Notes: generated from the letters alone by a model not told the origin. Positions 1-9,277 are shown, numbered from the stretch's first letter. The stretch: 63,348 nucleotides of DNA from Streptomyces oceani (GCF_001751245.1 NZ_LJGU01000145.1:1-63348), one strand, 5' to 3'. Numbers and translations are program-made.

Positions 1-796
1 CCTCGTCGCCCGTGGAGGCGGCGGCCGACCCCCCGTCGTGGGTGGTCGCGTCGGGGCGGTCGTACCGGGCCACGCCCGATCTCGCGTCGCCGGGCACCAG
101 CACCACCGAGAAGTACGGCGTGTCCTGAGGCGCCACCTCGGCCACCGGCCGTACGCACTCCACCTCGGTGGACGCCCGCTCGACGTACCAGGACCCGTCG
201 AGCCGGCCGGCCTGCTCCAGCGCGGAGCGGACCTTGCCGAACGTACGGCCCAGCTTCATGATCACAGCGCCGTCGGTGTCCGCGAGCCGGCGGGCGAGTT
301 CGGGCTCGGGCAGCGTGCCGGGCAGCACGGTCAGCGTGTCCGTCTGGCGTACGAGCGGCAGCGCCGTCGTGGCGGTGGCCGCCGCGAACGCGGGCACGCC
401 GGGCACCACATGGGTGGTGAACTCCTCGGCGAGCCGGTCGTGCAGGTACATGAACGAGCCGTAGAACATCGGGTCGCCCTCCGCGAGGACGACGACGTCC
501 CGGCCGGCCGCCAGATGGGCGCGCAGCCGCGTCGCGCACTCGGCGTAGAAGTCGGCCATCGCGCCGGCGTAGCCGCCCGGGTGGTCGGTCGACTGCGTCG
601 TGACCGGGTAGACCAGCTCCTCCTCGACGACGCCCGGCGGCAGCAGACCGGCCGCGATGCGCCGGGCGTTGGACCGCTTGCCGACCCCCGCGTGGTAGGC
701 GACGACGTCGGCGGCGCCGATGAGCCGGGCTGCCTTCAGGGTGACCAGCTCGGGGTCTCCGGGCCCGACGCCCACGCCGTACAGCTCGCCGGTCAC
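1..796 (-). CDS. cobI: Precorrin-2 C20-methyltransferase (CobI, possibly the N-terminal part of a CobIJ fusion), 3' truncated by window edge
   Basis: About 265 codons are visible from a GTG at 796. The N-terminus (VTGELYGVGVGPGDPELVTL) is the SAM-binding glycine loop of the uroporphyrinogen/precorrin methyltransferase family. The family uses SAM to methylate C20 of precorrin-2 in aerobic cobalamin synthesis. The start overlaps the stop of cobH by 4 nt (GTGA), so the two are translationally coupled. The reading frame is still open at base 1; residues near the edge (PQDTPYFSVVLVPGDARSG) suit the end of the CobI domain. Actinomycetes often fuse CobI to CobJ, but the window does not reach far enough to tell. 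The methyltransferase family is clear; CobI rather than another methylase is inferred from the start motif and the cobG-cobH context. Confidence 0.85.
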   Translation of the reverse strand, partial: MTGELYGVGVGPGDPELVTLKAARLIGAADVVAYHAGVGKRSNARRIAAGLLPPGVVEEELVYPVTTQSTDHPGGYAGAMADFYAECATRLRAHLAAGRDVVVLAEGDPMFYGSFMYLHDRLAEEFTTHVVPGVPAFAAATATTALPLVRQTDTLTVLPGTLPEPELARRLADTDGAVIMKLGRTFGKVRSALEQAGRLDGSWYVERASTEVECVRPVAEVAPQDTPYFSVVLVPGDARSGVARYDRPDATTHDGGSAAASTGDE

Positions 797-1458
797 TCCG
801 CCTCCCTGGCCAGGGCGTTCAGCGCGGACGCGGCCATCGCCGAGCCACCACGGCGGCCCCGTACGGCGAGGTACGGGATGTCCAGGCCGGGCTGGTCCGT
901 CGCGAGGTCGATCAGCGCCTGCTTGGACTCGGCGGCCCCGATGAAGCCGACCGGCACCCCGATGACGGCGGCCGGGCGGGGCGCGCCGTCCCGCAGCAGC
1001 TCCAGCAGGTGGAACAGGGCGGTGGGGGCGTTGCCGATCGCGACGACCGACCCCGCCAGGTGATCGGTCCACAGCGAGACCGCGGCGGCCGACCGGGTGG
1101 TGCCCCAGGCCCTCGCCAGCTCGGGGACCCGCTCGTCGCGCAGGTGGCAGCGGACCTCGTTGTCGCGCGGGAGGCGGGAGCGGGTGACGCCGGAGGCCAC
1201 CATGTGCGCGTCGGTGAGGATCGGGGCCCCCGCCTCCAGGGCCGCGCGGGCGGCGCCGACCAGCTCCGGGTGGACTGCCAGGTCGGCGGCGAGGTCGGGC
1301 TGTCCGCAGGCGTGGACCATCCGCACCGCCACCTTCTCCGCGCTCGCCGGCACCGTGGACAGCGGTGCCTCGGCGCGGATGGTGGCGAACGAGTCGGCGT
1401 AGATCGCGGCGCCGTCGGTGGCGTACGCGTACCGGCGGGCGGGCGGCGCGAGGCTCAT
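793..1458 (-). CDS. cobH: Precorrin-8X methylmutase (CobH/CbiC)
   Basis: 221 residues, the usual length for CobH. It moves the C11 methyl group to C12 to form hydrogenobyrinic acid (or the cobalt form), a late ring step of cobalamin synthesis in the cytoplasm. Family features include IYADSFATIRAEA near the N-terminus, a conserved His in MVHACGQPD, the ILTDAHMVASGV stretch, and the C-terminal glycine-rich segment IGVPVGFIGAAESK, a hallmark of the family. ATG at 1458 overlaps the end of cobG by 4 nt, and the stop overlaps cobI by 4 nt, so cobG-cobH-cobI form one leftward operon. Nothing odd is seen. Confidence 0.93.
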   Translation of the reverse strand: MSLAPPARRYAYATDGAAIYADSFATIRAEAPLSTVPASAEKVAVRMVHACGQPDLAADLAVHPELVGAARAALEAGAPILTDAHMVASGVTRSRLPRDNEVRCHLRDERVPELARAWGTTRSAAAVSLWTDHLAGSVVAIGNAPTALFHLLELLRDGAPRPAAVIGVPVGFIGAAESKQALIDLATDQPGLDIPYLAVRGRRGGSAMAASALNALAREAE

Positions 1459-2351
1459 GTGTTCTCCAGGTCGGGGACAACGACGGTGCGCCACGGTGTC
1501 ACGACCAACTCGCGTGGCGACCGGGCACTCAGCTCGTCCAGCAGACGGGCGTCGAGACGGCCGTCGGGCACCGCGAGGTGCAGCGCCGTACGACCGTCCC
1601 GCTGCGTGATCCTGCCAAGGGGCGGTTGCCCGGCACCGACCCGGGTCCCGGCACCGACCCGGGTGCCGGCATGTCGTGGCGCCGGCGGGTCCAGCAACGC
1701 CGCGCCCTCGCCGGCCAGTTCGTCGACATGCCAGGGCGAGCGGGCGGTGGCGCCGGCCCGTTCGACGAACGCCGTCGCGAGTGTGACCAGCCTCACCGCC
1801 GCCTCCTCGAGCGGCACCACCGGCCCCCAGGCGTCCCGGCCGGCACGCGGCTGGGCGTACGCCCCGTCCAGCGCGACGAGTCCCAGGTCCAGGTCCCGCT
1901 CCAGGAGGTCGCCCCGGCCGTCGTCCAGCACGAAGAGGAACCGGCCGGCCAGCGCGGCGAGTCGGGGCTCCGCACAGAGCAGCCCGTCGAGGCGCCGGAC
2001 GACCGGCCGCAGGTCCGCACGTCCGCCGGCCCGCCCGGTCAGCGGCGAGGCCATGATGTTGCGCACCCGCTCGTGGCTGGTGGAGGGCAGCAGCCCGGTG
2101 GCCAGGACGGCGCGTACGACGTTCCCGGGCAACCCGTCCTCCACCTGGGGGAGTCCGCGCAGCTGCACGTTGGCCCGGCTGGTGAGATGGACCACGCCGT
2201 CGCCGTGCCGCTCCGCGATCCGCAGCAGCGCCGCCAGTGCCTCCGGCGCCACCGTGCCGCCGGGAAGACGCAGCCGTACCAGCGCCCCGTCGGCCGCTGA
2301 CCAGGGGCGCAGCAGACCGGGGCACAGGTCACGGCGGGTTCGCTCAGGCAT
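1455..2351 (-). CDS. cobG: Precorrin-3B synthase-like protein (CobG), short form
   Basis: 298 residues from ATG at 2351, chosen because the coding pattern begins there (MPERTRRDLCPGLLRPW). It resembles the nitrite/sulfite reductase ferredoxin-like half-domain family: an N-terminal ferredoxin-like fold with the TSRANVQLRGL segment, a central RNIMASPLTG region, and a second ferredoxin-like half at the C-terminus. CobG normally oxygenates precorrin-3A before ring contraction and carries a 4Fe-4S cluster. Only two cysteines are present (DLC near the N-terminus, LLC mid-protein), so no four-Cys cluster set is visible, and it is shorter than the classical enzyme of about 450 residues as I remember it. 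A tandem 7-residue duplication (GTRVGA twice) sits in a linker around 1636-1670. It heads the leftward cob operon, divergent from the riboswitch. The family is fairly sure; catalytic competence is not. Confidence 0.8.
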   Translation of the reverse strand: MPERTRRDLCPGLLRPWSAADGALVRLRLPGGTVAPEALAALLRIAERHGDGVVHLTSRANVQLRGLPQVEDGLPGNVVRAVLATGLLPSTSHERVRNIMASPLTGRAGGRADLRPVVRRLDGLLCAEPRLAALAGRFLFVLDDGRGDLLERDLDLGLVALDGAYAQPRAGRDAWGPVVPLEEAAVRLVTLATAFVERAGATARSPWHVDELAGEGAALLDPPAPRHAGTRVGAGTRVGAGQPPLGRITQRDGRTALHLAVPDGRLDARLLDELSARSPRELVVTPWRTVVVPDLENT

Positions 2352-2402
2352 CGCGCCATCATGCCAGTGCCGTCCCGGCGCCCTGCCGCCGCTTCCGACA
2401 AC

Positions 2403-2572
2403 GGTGCTACGGTGCCGGTGCCAGTCAAACTCAGCATGAGCCAGGGAACCCGGTGCGATTCCGGGACTGACGCGCAGCGGTGAGGGTGACGGGCGGAGCA
2501 CGAAGCCACTGGGTCCAGAGGCCCGGGAAGGCGCCCCGTCCGGTTGATTCCGAGTCCGAAGACCTGCTGGCC
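2403..2572 (+). promoter_or_regulatory. Cobalamin (B12) riboswitch
   Basis: The leader has the cobalamin riboswitch signature: AGCCAGGGAA then CGGTGCGATTCCGGGACTGACGCGCAGCGGTGAG (about 2439-2484, given here in two pieces), and the closing block GAGTCCGAAGACCTGCTGG (about 2551-2569). It is oriented rightward and ends about 70 nt before the lipoprotein start at 2640. It should repress the downstream importer and cobN-cobF genes when adenosylcobalamin is plentiful. Outer boundaries are approximate because only the conserved boxes were recognised. Confidence 0.9.
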
Positions 2573-2639
2573 GCAGACCCCGTCTGCGTCAACTGCCCGC
2601 CACAGGCTTCGCGTACGAGCCTCCGGACGAAAGAGCGTC

Positions 2640-3644
2640 ATGGCGTCTGCTCGGTTGCTGTCCGTCACCGTCCCGGTGGCGGTGGTCTTGCTGCTGTCCT
2701 CCTGCGCGGGTGCCCCCGACGCGGATTCCGGTGCCGCCGACGAGGCCGCCTCGTCGGCGGACTACCCGGTGAGGGTGGCCAGCTGTGGCGTCACGTCCAC
2801 GCTCGACGGCCCGCCGAAGCGCGCGGTGACGATGAACCAGGGCGCCACCGAGGTGGCGTTGGCGCTGGGCGTCGAGAACCAGCTCGCCGGCACGGCCTAC
2901 CTCGACGATTCGGTGCCGAAACGCTGGCGGGACGCCTACGAGTCGGTGCCGGTGCTCGCCGAGGAGTATCCGGACCACGAGACCGTCCTGGAGGCGAGAC
3001 CGGACCTCGTCTACGCCTCGTACGTCTCGGCCTTCGACGACGAGGCGGCCGGCGACCGCGGGACCCTGCACGAGTACGGCGCCGGCACGTACGTCTCGCC
3101 GTACGGCTGCGGCGACGGCGCGGCTCCGAAGGAGGTCACCTTCGACGTCGTCTGGCGGGAGATCCGGGAGGTCGCCGAGGTCTTCGGGGTGCCGGAGCGG
3201 GCCCGGAAGATTCGCGAGCGGCAGCGGGAGCGACTGGCCCAGCTGCGTAAGGAGCGGGCCGGCGAGGGCCTGGAGGCTTTCTGGTTCGACTCCGGGACCA
3301 AGACCGCGTTCGCGGGCGCCGGCGAGGGCGGTCCGCAGCTCGTGCTGGACGCGGTCGGCGCCACGAACGTCTTCGCGGATGTCGAGGGCGGCTGGGCCGA
3401 CGTGAGTTGGGAGGACGTGGTGGCCGCGGACCCGGACGTCATCGTGTTGGCGGACGCCGAGTGGTCCACGGCCGAGGACAAGATCGAGCGGCTGAAGAGC
3501 GACGAGGCGCTGTCGAAGCTGCGGGCGGTGCGCGAGGAACGGTTCGTCACCGTCGCGTACTCGGAATCCACTCCCGGAGTGCGTCTCGTCGACGGCGCGA
3601 GGTCCGTGGCCGAGCAGCTCGGCGCGCTCGACCTGCCGCGGTGA
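2640..3644 (+). CDS. Corrinoid/metal-chelate ABC transporter substrate-binding lipoprotein (BtuF-like)
   Basis: 334 residues. ATG at 2640 starts a lipoprotein signal peptide ending in the lipobox LLLSSCAG (Cys22). The mature part has the cluster-A/class III periplasmic-binding fold typical of B12 and siderophore binders: TMNQGATEVALALGVENQLAG, then LEARPDLVYASYVSAF, and late in the protein VVAADPDVIVLADAEW. It would capture substrate outside the membrane and pass it to the following permease. It lies directly behind the cobalamin riboswitch and overlaps the permease by 4 nt. The riboswitch makes vitamin B12, cobinamide or a cobalt chelate more likely than ferric siderophore, but the binding fold alone cannot separate these. 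Confidence 0.85.
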   Translation: MASARLLSVTVPVAVVLLLSSCAGAPDADSGAADEAASSADYPVRVASCGVTSTLDGPPKRAVTMNQGATEVALALGVENQLAGTAYLDDSVPKRWRDAYESVPVLAEEYPDHETVLEARPDLVYASYVSAFDDEAAGDRGTLHEYGAGTYVSPYGCGDGAAPKEVTFDVVWREIREVAEVFGVPERARKIRERQRERLAQLRKERAGEGLEAFWFDSGTKTAFAGAGEGGPQLVLDAVGATNVFADVEGGWADVSWEDVVAADPDVIVLADAEWSTAEDKIERLKSDEALSKLRAVREERFVTVAYSESTPGVRLVDGARSVAEQLGALDLPR

Positions 3645-4741
3645 CGGCCGAGTTGGAGACCCGGCCGGCTCGCGGGTCAGCGCCCCTGGCGCGCACGCCG
3701 GGACGGATGCGGGGACGTATGCGGGCGGGCTGGGCGCCGTACCCGCTGCTGGCGCTCGCACTGGCCGCGGCGATGCTGCTCGCGCTGGGCGTGGGGTCGG
3801 TACGGATCGACCCGACCGTCGTCGCGGAGGTGGTGGCGCGCCGGTTCGGAGCGGGCCTGGACGTCTCGGTCTTCGACGACCGGATCGTGTGGCAGTTGCG
3901 CATGCCGCGGGTGCTGGGCGCCGCCGCCACCGGGGCGGGGCTGGCCCTCTGCGGTGCGGTGTTGCAGTCCCTGACCCGCAACGACCTGGCCGAGCCGTAC
4001 CTGTTGGGCATATCCGGGGGCGCGGCCGTCGGCGCGGTGAGCGTCCTGGTGCTGGGCGTCTCGGTGGCGGGCGTGGGCGCCGTCGGGGTCGGTGCCGGCG
4101 CGTTCGCCGGCGCGTTGGGGGCGCTCGTCCTCGTGTTGGGGCTGGCGGCCGGACGCACCGGCGCGCTGCCGCCCGCCCGGGTCGTGCTTGCCGGGGCCGC
4201 GGTGGGACAGATCTGCGCGGCCTACACCTCGTTCATCGTCATCATGAGCGGCGACCACGACGCCGCCCGCCGCGTCCTGAACTGGACCCTCGGCTCGCTC
4301 GCCGGGGTGCGCTGGACGGGCGCGGTCACGCTCCTGGCGATCGTCGCCGTGGCCTTCGTGCTGATCATGGCGTACACCTCGGCCCTGGACGCCTTCGCCT
4401 TCGGTGAGTCCGCCGCCGGTTCCCTCGGCGTGAACGTACGGGCGACGCGCTGGACCCTGCTACTGGTCACCGCGCTGGTCACCGCCGGGCTGGTGTCGTT
4501 CACCGGCGCCATCGGGTTCGTCGGCCTCGTCGTGCCCCACCTGGTGCGTCTGGTGTGCGGCCCGACGCATCGGCGGCTGCTCCCCCTCAGCGCGCTCGCC
4601 GGCGCGTTCTTGCTGGTGGTCGCCGACACCCTCGCCCGTTCCCTGGTGGACGGGCAGGAGATCCCGATCGGCGTCCTCACGGCGGTCGTCGGCGCGCCGG
4701 TCTTCGCCTGGCTGCTGCGCCGCGAGGGGAGGTCGACATGA
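3641..4741 (+). CDS. FecCD/BtuC-type ABC permease
   Basis: 366 residues from GTG at 3641, overlapping the SBP stop (GTGA). After a basic cytoplasmic leader of about 25 residues come many hydrophobic segments, consistent with about ten transmembrane helices. Family hallmarks are LRMPRVLGAAATGAGLALCGAVLQ, NDLAEPYLLGISGGAAVGA, and near the end FVGLVVPHLVRLVCG followed by LAGAFLLVVADTLAR and EIPIGVLTAVVGAPVF. These are the standard FecCD motifs; the GAVLQ and PHLVR segments contact the ATPase. The next gene begins in its stop codon (ATGA at 4738-4741). With the riboswitch it is assigned to corrinoid import. Confidence 0.9.
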   Translation: MTAELETRPARGSAPLARTPGRMRGRMRAGWAPYPLLALALAAAMLLALGVGSVRIDPTVVAEVVARRFGAGLDVSVFDDRIVWQLRMPRVLGAAATGAGLALCGAVLQSLTRNDLAEPYLLGISGGAAVGAVSVLVLGVSVAGVGAVGVGAGAFAGALGALVLVLGLAAGRTGALPPARVVLAGAAVGQICAAYTSFIVIMSGDHDAARRVLNWTLGSLAGVRWTGAVTLLAIVAVAFVLIMAYTSALDAFAFGESAAGSLGVNVRATRWTLLLVTALVTAGLVSFTGAIGFVGLVVPHLVRLVCGPTHRRLLPLSALAGAFLLVVADTLARSLVDGQEIPIGVLTAVVGAPVFAWLLRREGRST

Positions 4742-5499
4742 GGGTCGGCGCACAGGACGTGACCTGGATACGCGGTGGACAGACCGTCCTCGACAGCGTC
4801 ACCGCCGAGATGCCCGAGGGTGCGGTCACCGGCCTCATCGGGCCCAACGGGTCGGGGAAGACGAGTCTGTTGCTGTTGCTGGCCGGGCTGCACCGGCCCG
4901 CCCACGGCCGGGTGCTGCTCGGCGAACGCGAGGTCGCCACCCTCCCCGCCCGGGAACGCGCCCGACTGGTGGCCCTGTTGGAGCAGCAGGCCGCCACCTC
5001 GCTGCCGCTCACCGCGCGTCAGGTGGTCGAGCTGGGCCGGATTCCGTACCGGGGCCGCTGGCCCGGAGCGGCCGATCCGGCGGCGTCCGTGGTGGACGAG
5101 GCGATGGCCGCGGCGCATGTCCAGGAACTGGCCGAGCGCGGCTGGAACACCCTCTCCGGTGGCGAGCGCCAACGAGTCCAGCTCGCGCGCTCGCTCGCCC
5201 AGCAGCCGTCCGTGCTCCTGCTGGACGAGCCCACGAACCATCTCGACCTGGGCCACCAGCTGGACCTGCTGCGTACGGTACGGCGGCTCGGCGTGACCAC
5301 CGTCGCCGCGCTGCACGACCTGGATCTGGCGGCGGCGTACTGTGACCGGCTCGTCGTCCTCGACGAGGGCCGGGTCGCCGCCAGCGGACCCGTCGAGGAG
5401 GTGCTCGACAGCGGGCTCGTGGCCCGGGTCTACGGCGTGACCGCCGAGGTGGAGCGGCACCGGAGCGCCGGCCGGGTCACGGTGGTGTGGCACCGGTGA
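4738..5499 (+). CDS. ABC transporter ATPase (BtuD/FecE-like)
   Basis: 253 residues from ATG at 4738. One complete nucleotide-binding domain is visible: Walker A GPNGSGKTS, a Q-loop in LEQQAATSLPLTA, signature LSGGERQR, Walker B VLLLDEPTNHLD, and H-loop ALHDLDLA. It powers the preceding permease on the inner face of the membrane. The three importer genes overlap one another by 4 nt, so they are made as one coupled unit under the cobalamin riboswitch. Specificity (corrinoid versus siderophore) comes from context only. Confidence 0.92.
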   Translation: MRVGAQDVTWIRGGQTVLDSVTAEMPEGAVTGLIGPNGSGKTSLLLLLAGLHRPAHGRVLLGEREVATLPARERARLVALLEQQAATSLPLTARQVVELGRIPYRGRWPGAADPAASVVDEAMAAAHVQELAERGWNTLSGGERQRVQLARSLAQQPSVLLLDEPTNHLDLGHQLDLLRTVRRLGVTTVAALHDLDLAAAYCDRLVVLDEGRVAASGPVEEVLDSGLVARVYGVTAEVERHRSAGRVTVVWHR

Positions 5500-5540
5500 A
5501 CGTATCCGCGTACGCGCGAACCCGCCGCCGTCGTGCCGTG

Positions 5541-5593
5541 CCCGGGCTCCCGCGAGGCAGCCCCGCGCCCGGGCTCCCGCGAGGCAGCCCCGT
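5541..5593 (+). repeat. Short tandem direct repeat upstream of cobN
   Basis: Two adjacent copies of a roughly 27-bp unit containing GCCCGGGCTCCCGCGAGGCA lie in the 163-bp gap between the ATPase gene and cobN. No promoter or riboswitch is evident there. It looks like a local duplication. Confidence 0.6.
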
Positions 5594-5662
5594 GTGACCC
5601 AACCCGCGCGAGGCGGTCTCCCGCGCGCGAACCAGTCCCCGTGTCACCGAAGGAGAGCGAGC

Positions 5663-8600
5663 ATGCCCCGTATCGCCCTGATGTCCACCTCGGACACCGA
5701 CCTGCTGTCCGCCCGCGCCAGCGGCGCGGACTACGCCTACGCCAACCCCGTCCGGCTCGCCGACGAGGCGCGCGACGCGCTGAGCGCCGAGGCCGACCTC
5801 GTGGTGCTGCGGGTCCTCGGCTCGCCCGAGGACGTCCGGGACCTGGTCGACCGGGTGCGCGCGGCGGGCCGCCCGCTGGTGGTGCTCGGTGGCGAACGCA
5901 CCCCGAACGCGGCGCTGATGGAGTGTTCCACCGTCCCCATCGGGGTCTGCGCGCAGGCCCATGTCTACCTCGCCGAGGGCGGGCCGGAGAACCTCCGCCA
6001 ACTGCACGCCTTCCTCTCCGACACCGTGCTGCTCACCGGCGAGGGCTTCGACTCCCCCGCCACGCTGCCCGAGTGGGGCGTCACCCGACAGCACCCGGCA
6101 CCCGACCCCGGCTCCCCGGAGCTGCCCCGGGTGGGTGTCCTCTACTACCGTGCGCACGAGGTCAGTGGCAACAACGCCTTCGCGCACGCCCTCGCCGACG
6201 CCGTGGACGCGACCGGCAGGGCCGTGGGCGTCCCCCTCTACGTCTCCTCGCTGCGCTCCGCGCCCGACGCGCTGTACGAGGAACTCGCCACCCTGGACGC
6301 CCTCGTCGTCACGGTGCTCGCCGCCGGTGGAGCCCAACCCGCCACCGCCAGCGCCGGCGGCGACGACGAGGCGTGGGACGTCGAACGGCTCCGTGCCCTG
6401 GACATCCCCGTGCTACAGGCCCTCACTCTCACCTCCAGCCGCGCGGAGTGGGAACGCTCCGAGGACGGCGTCACCCCGCTCGACTCCGCCACCCAGATCG
6501 CCATCCCCGAGTTCGACGGCCGGCTCATCACCGCGCCGTTCTCCTTCAAGGAGATCGACGCCGACGGCCTGCCGCGTTACGAGACGGACCCCGAGCGCTG
6601 CGCCAGGGTCGCGGGCATCGCCGCCAACCACGCCCGGCTGCGCCGGGTGCCGCCCGCCGAGCGCCGGATCGCGCTCGTACTGTCGGCGTACCCGACCAAG
6701 CACAGTCGGGTCGGCAACGCCGTCGGCCTCGACACCCCCGTCTCGGCGATCCGCCTCCTGCGCGCGATGCGGGACGCCGGCTACGACCTCGGCGAGCCCG
6801 GCGAGCTACCGGGCCTCGGCCCGGTGTCCCCGGTGGACGGCGAGGACCCGGACACCACGGCGGGCAACGCCCTCATCCACGCGCTCATCGAGGCCGGCGG
6901 CCAGGACGAGGAGTGGCTGACCCAGGCCCAACTCGACGAGTCACATGTACGGATCACCCGCGAGGACTACCTGCGCTGGACGGCCGACCTGCCCGCCGAG
7001 CTGCGCGAGGCCATGACCGAGACCTGGGGCGAGGCGCCCGGCTCGCTGTTCGTCGACGACGCGGGCGAGATCGTGCTGGCCAGCCTGCGAGCGGGGAACG
7101 TCGTCGTGCTCATCCAGCCGCCGCGCGGCTTCGGCGAGAACCCGGTGGCGATCTACCACGACCCGGACATGCCGCCCTCGCACCACTACCTCGCCGCCTA
7201 CCGGTGGTTGGAGCACGGCTTCGGCGCCGACGCGGTGGTACACCTCGGCAAGCACGGCTCGCTGGAGTGGCTGCCCGGCAAGAACGCCGCGCTGTCGGCC
7301 GGTTGCGCCACCGACGCGGCGCTCGGGAACCTGCCGCTGGTCTACCCGTTCCTGGTCAACGACCCCGGCGAGGGCGCCCAGGCGAAGCGTCGCGCGCACG
7401 CCACGATCATCGACCACCTGGTGCCGCCGATGGCGCGTGCCGAGGGCTACGGCGACATCGCCAAGCTGGAGCAACTCCTCGACGAGCACGCCAACATCGC
7501 CGCCATGGACCCGGCGAAGCTGCCGGCGGTCCGCGCCCAGATCTGGACCCTCCTACAGGCCGCCCACCTGCACCAGGACCTCGGCCTGGAGGAACGGCCT
7601 GACGACGAGGAGTTCGACGACTTCCTGCTGCACGTCGACGGCTGGCTGTGCGAGATCAAGGACGTCCAGATCCGGGACGGTCTGCACGTGCTGGGCCAGT
7701 CGCCGACCGGCGAGGCCCGGGTCAACCTGGTGCTCGCGGTGCTGCGCGCCGGCCAGATGTGGGGTGGCCAGCAGCGGGCGCTGCCCGGGCTGCGTACGGC
7801 GCTCGGCCTCACCGAGGACGCCTCGACCGCGCTGCACGACACCGTCGAGGCGGAGGCACGGGCGCTGGTGGAGGGCATGGAGCGGGCCGACTGGGAGGTG
7901 GCGGCGGCCGACCGGCTGCACGACGATCCGACGGTGCGTGCGGTGTTGCGGTTCGCCGCCGAGCAGGTGGTGCCCCGGCTCGCGGCGACGAGCGACGAGC
8001 TGACCAACGTGCTGCGCGCGCTGGACGGCCGCTTCATCCCGGCCGGTCCGTCCGGCTCGCCGCTGCGCGGGCTGGTCAATGTGCTGCCGACCGGCCGTAA
8101 CTTCTACACCGTCGACCCGCGCGCCGTCCCGTCCGCGCTCGCCTGGGAGACCGGCGTCGCGATGGCGGACTCGCTGCTCGCCCGGCACCGCGAGGAGACC
8201 GGCGACTATCCGCGCTCGGTCGGCCTGTCCGTGTGGGGCACCTCCGCGATGCGGACCTCCGGCGACGACATCGCCGAGGCGCTCGCGCTGCTCGGCGTGC
8301 GCCCCACTTGGGACGCCGCGTCCCGCCGGGTCAACGGCCTGGAGGTGATCGAGCCGGCCGAGCTGGGCCGCCCCCGGGTCGATGTCACCGTACGCATCTC
8401 GGGCTTCTTCCGGGACGCGTTCCCGCACGTCATCGACCTGCTGGACGACGCCGTACGGATGGTCGCCGAGCTGGACGAGCCGGACGAGCACAACCACGTC
8501 CGCGCTCACGCCCGCGCCGACCTCGCCGAGCACGGCGACGCGCGACGGGCCACCACCCGGATCTTCGGCTCCAAGCCCGGCTCGTACGGCGCGGGCCTCC

Positions 8601-9277
8601 TGCAGGCCATCGACTCCGGCACCTGGCGCGACGACGCCGACCTCGCCGAGGTGTACACCGCCTGGGGCGGCTTCGCGTACGGCCGTGGGCTCGACGGAGC
8701 CGCGGCCAGCGAGGACATGCGCGCGAACTACCGGCGGATCGCGGTGGCGGCGAAGAACATCGACTCGCGCGAACACGACATCGCCGACTCCGACGACTAC
8801 TTCCAGTACCACGGCGGCATGATCGCCACGGTGCGCGCGCTGACCGGGACCGAACCCACGGCGTACGTCGGCGACTCGACCACGCCGGACGCCGTACGCA
8901 CCCGTACCCTCCAGGAGGAGACCAGCAGGGTCTTCCGCTCCCGCGTCGTCAACCCGCGCTGGCTCGCCGCCATGCGGCGACACGGCTACAAGGGCGCGTT
9001 CGAGCTGGCCGCCACGGTCGACTACCTCTTCGGTTTCGACGCGACCGCCGGTGTCGTGCACGACTGGATGTACGAGTCGCTGGCCCGGGAGTACGTCCAG
9101 GACGCGACCAACCAGGAGTTCCTGCGCCGGGCCAACCCCTGGGCACTGCGCGGCATCGTCGAGCGGCTGAACGAGGCGGCCGAGCGCGGCCTGTGGGCCG
9201 AGCCGGACCCCGAGCTGCTGGCCGAGATGGCGGCCGTCTACCTCGAACTCGAGGGGGACCTGGAGGACGACCGGTGA
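5663..9277 (+). CDS. cobN: Aerobic cobaltochelatase subunit CobN
   Basis: 1204 residues, the expected size for CobN, the large subunit that inserts cobalt into hydrogenobyrinic acid a,c-diamide using ATP with CobS/CobT-type partners. ATG at 5663 is preceded by AAGGAGAGC at a good distance. Family motifs include YYRAHEVSGNNAF (about residues 160-172), the metal/substrate region HLGKHGSLEWLPGKN mid-protein, the block NFYTVDPRAVPS, and SVWGTSAMRTSGDD before the C-terminal third. It follows the corrinoid importer and overlaps cobF by 4 nt, so it probably belongs to the riboswitch-controlled transcript. No CobS/CobT or ChlI/ChlD-type partner gene is in the window. Confidence 0.95.
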   Translation: MPRIALMSTSDTDLLSARASGADYAYANPVRLADEARDALSAEADLVVLRVLGSPEDVRDLVDRVRAAGRPLVVLGGERTPNAALMECSTVPIGVCAQAHVYLAEGGPENLRQLHAFLSDTVLLTGEGFDSPATLPEWGVTRQHPAPDPGSPELPRVGVLYYRAHEVSGNNAFAHALADAVDATGRAVGVPLYVSSLRSAPDALYEELATLDALVVTVLAAGGAQPATASAGGDDEAWDVERLRALDIPVLQALTLTSSRAEWERSEDGVTPLDSATQIAIPEFDGRLITAPFSFKEIDADGLPRYETDPERCARVAGIAANHARLRRVPPAERRIALVLSAYPTKHSRVGNAVGLDTPVSAIRLLRAMRDAGYDLGEPGELPGLGPVSPVDGEDPDTTAGNALIHALIEAGGQDEEWLTQAQLDESHVRITREDYLRWTADLPAELREAMTETWGEAPGSLFVDDAGEIVLASLRAGNVVVLIQPPRGFGENPVAIYHDPDMPPSHHYLAAYRWLEHGFGADAVVHLGKHGSLEWLPGKNAALSAGCATDAALGNLPLVYPFLVNDPGEGAQAKRRAHATIIDHLVPPMARAEGYGDIAKLEQLLDEHANIAAMDPAKLPAVRAQIWTLLQAAHLHQDLGLEERPDDEEFDDFLLHVDGWLCEIKDVQIRDGLHVLGQSPTGEARVNLVLAVLRAGQMWGGQQRALPGLRTALGLTEDASTALHDTVEAEARALVEGMERADWEVAAADRLHDDPTVRAVLRFAAEQVVPRLAATSDELTNVLRALDGRFIPAGPSGSPLRGLVNVLPTGRNFYTVDPRAVPSALAWETGVAMADSLLARHREETGDYPRSVGLSVWGTSAMRTSGDDIAEALALLGVRPTWDAASRRVNGLEVIEPAELGRPRVDVTVRISGFFRDAFPHVIDLLDDAVRMVAELDEPDEHNHVRAHARADLAEHGDARRATTRIFGSKPGSYGAGLLQAIDSGTWRDDADLAEVYTAWGGFAYGRGLDGAAASEDMRANYRRIAVAAKNIDSREHDIADSDDYFQYHGGMIATVRALTGTEPTAYVGDSTTPDAVRTRTLQEETSRVFRSRVVNPRWLAAMRRHGYKGAFELAATVDYLFGFDATAGVVHDWMYESLAREYVQDATNQEFLRRANPWALRGIVERLNEAAERGLWAEPDPELLAEMAAVYLELEGDLEDDR

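Noticed and set aside
38..1063. 341-residue plus-strand open frame at the window start
   Set aside because: It is antisense to cobI and cobH, whose proteins have clear family motifs. Arg/Gly-rich translation is typical of GC-rich shadow frames.
5500..5662. A second cobalamin riboswitch upstream of cobN
   Set aside because: None of the conserved boxes seen at 2439-2569 is present here. The gap instead has a short tandem duplication.
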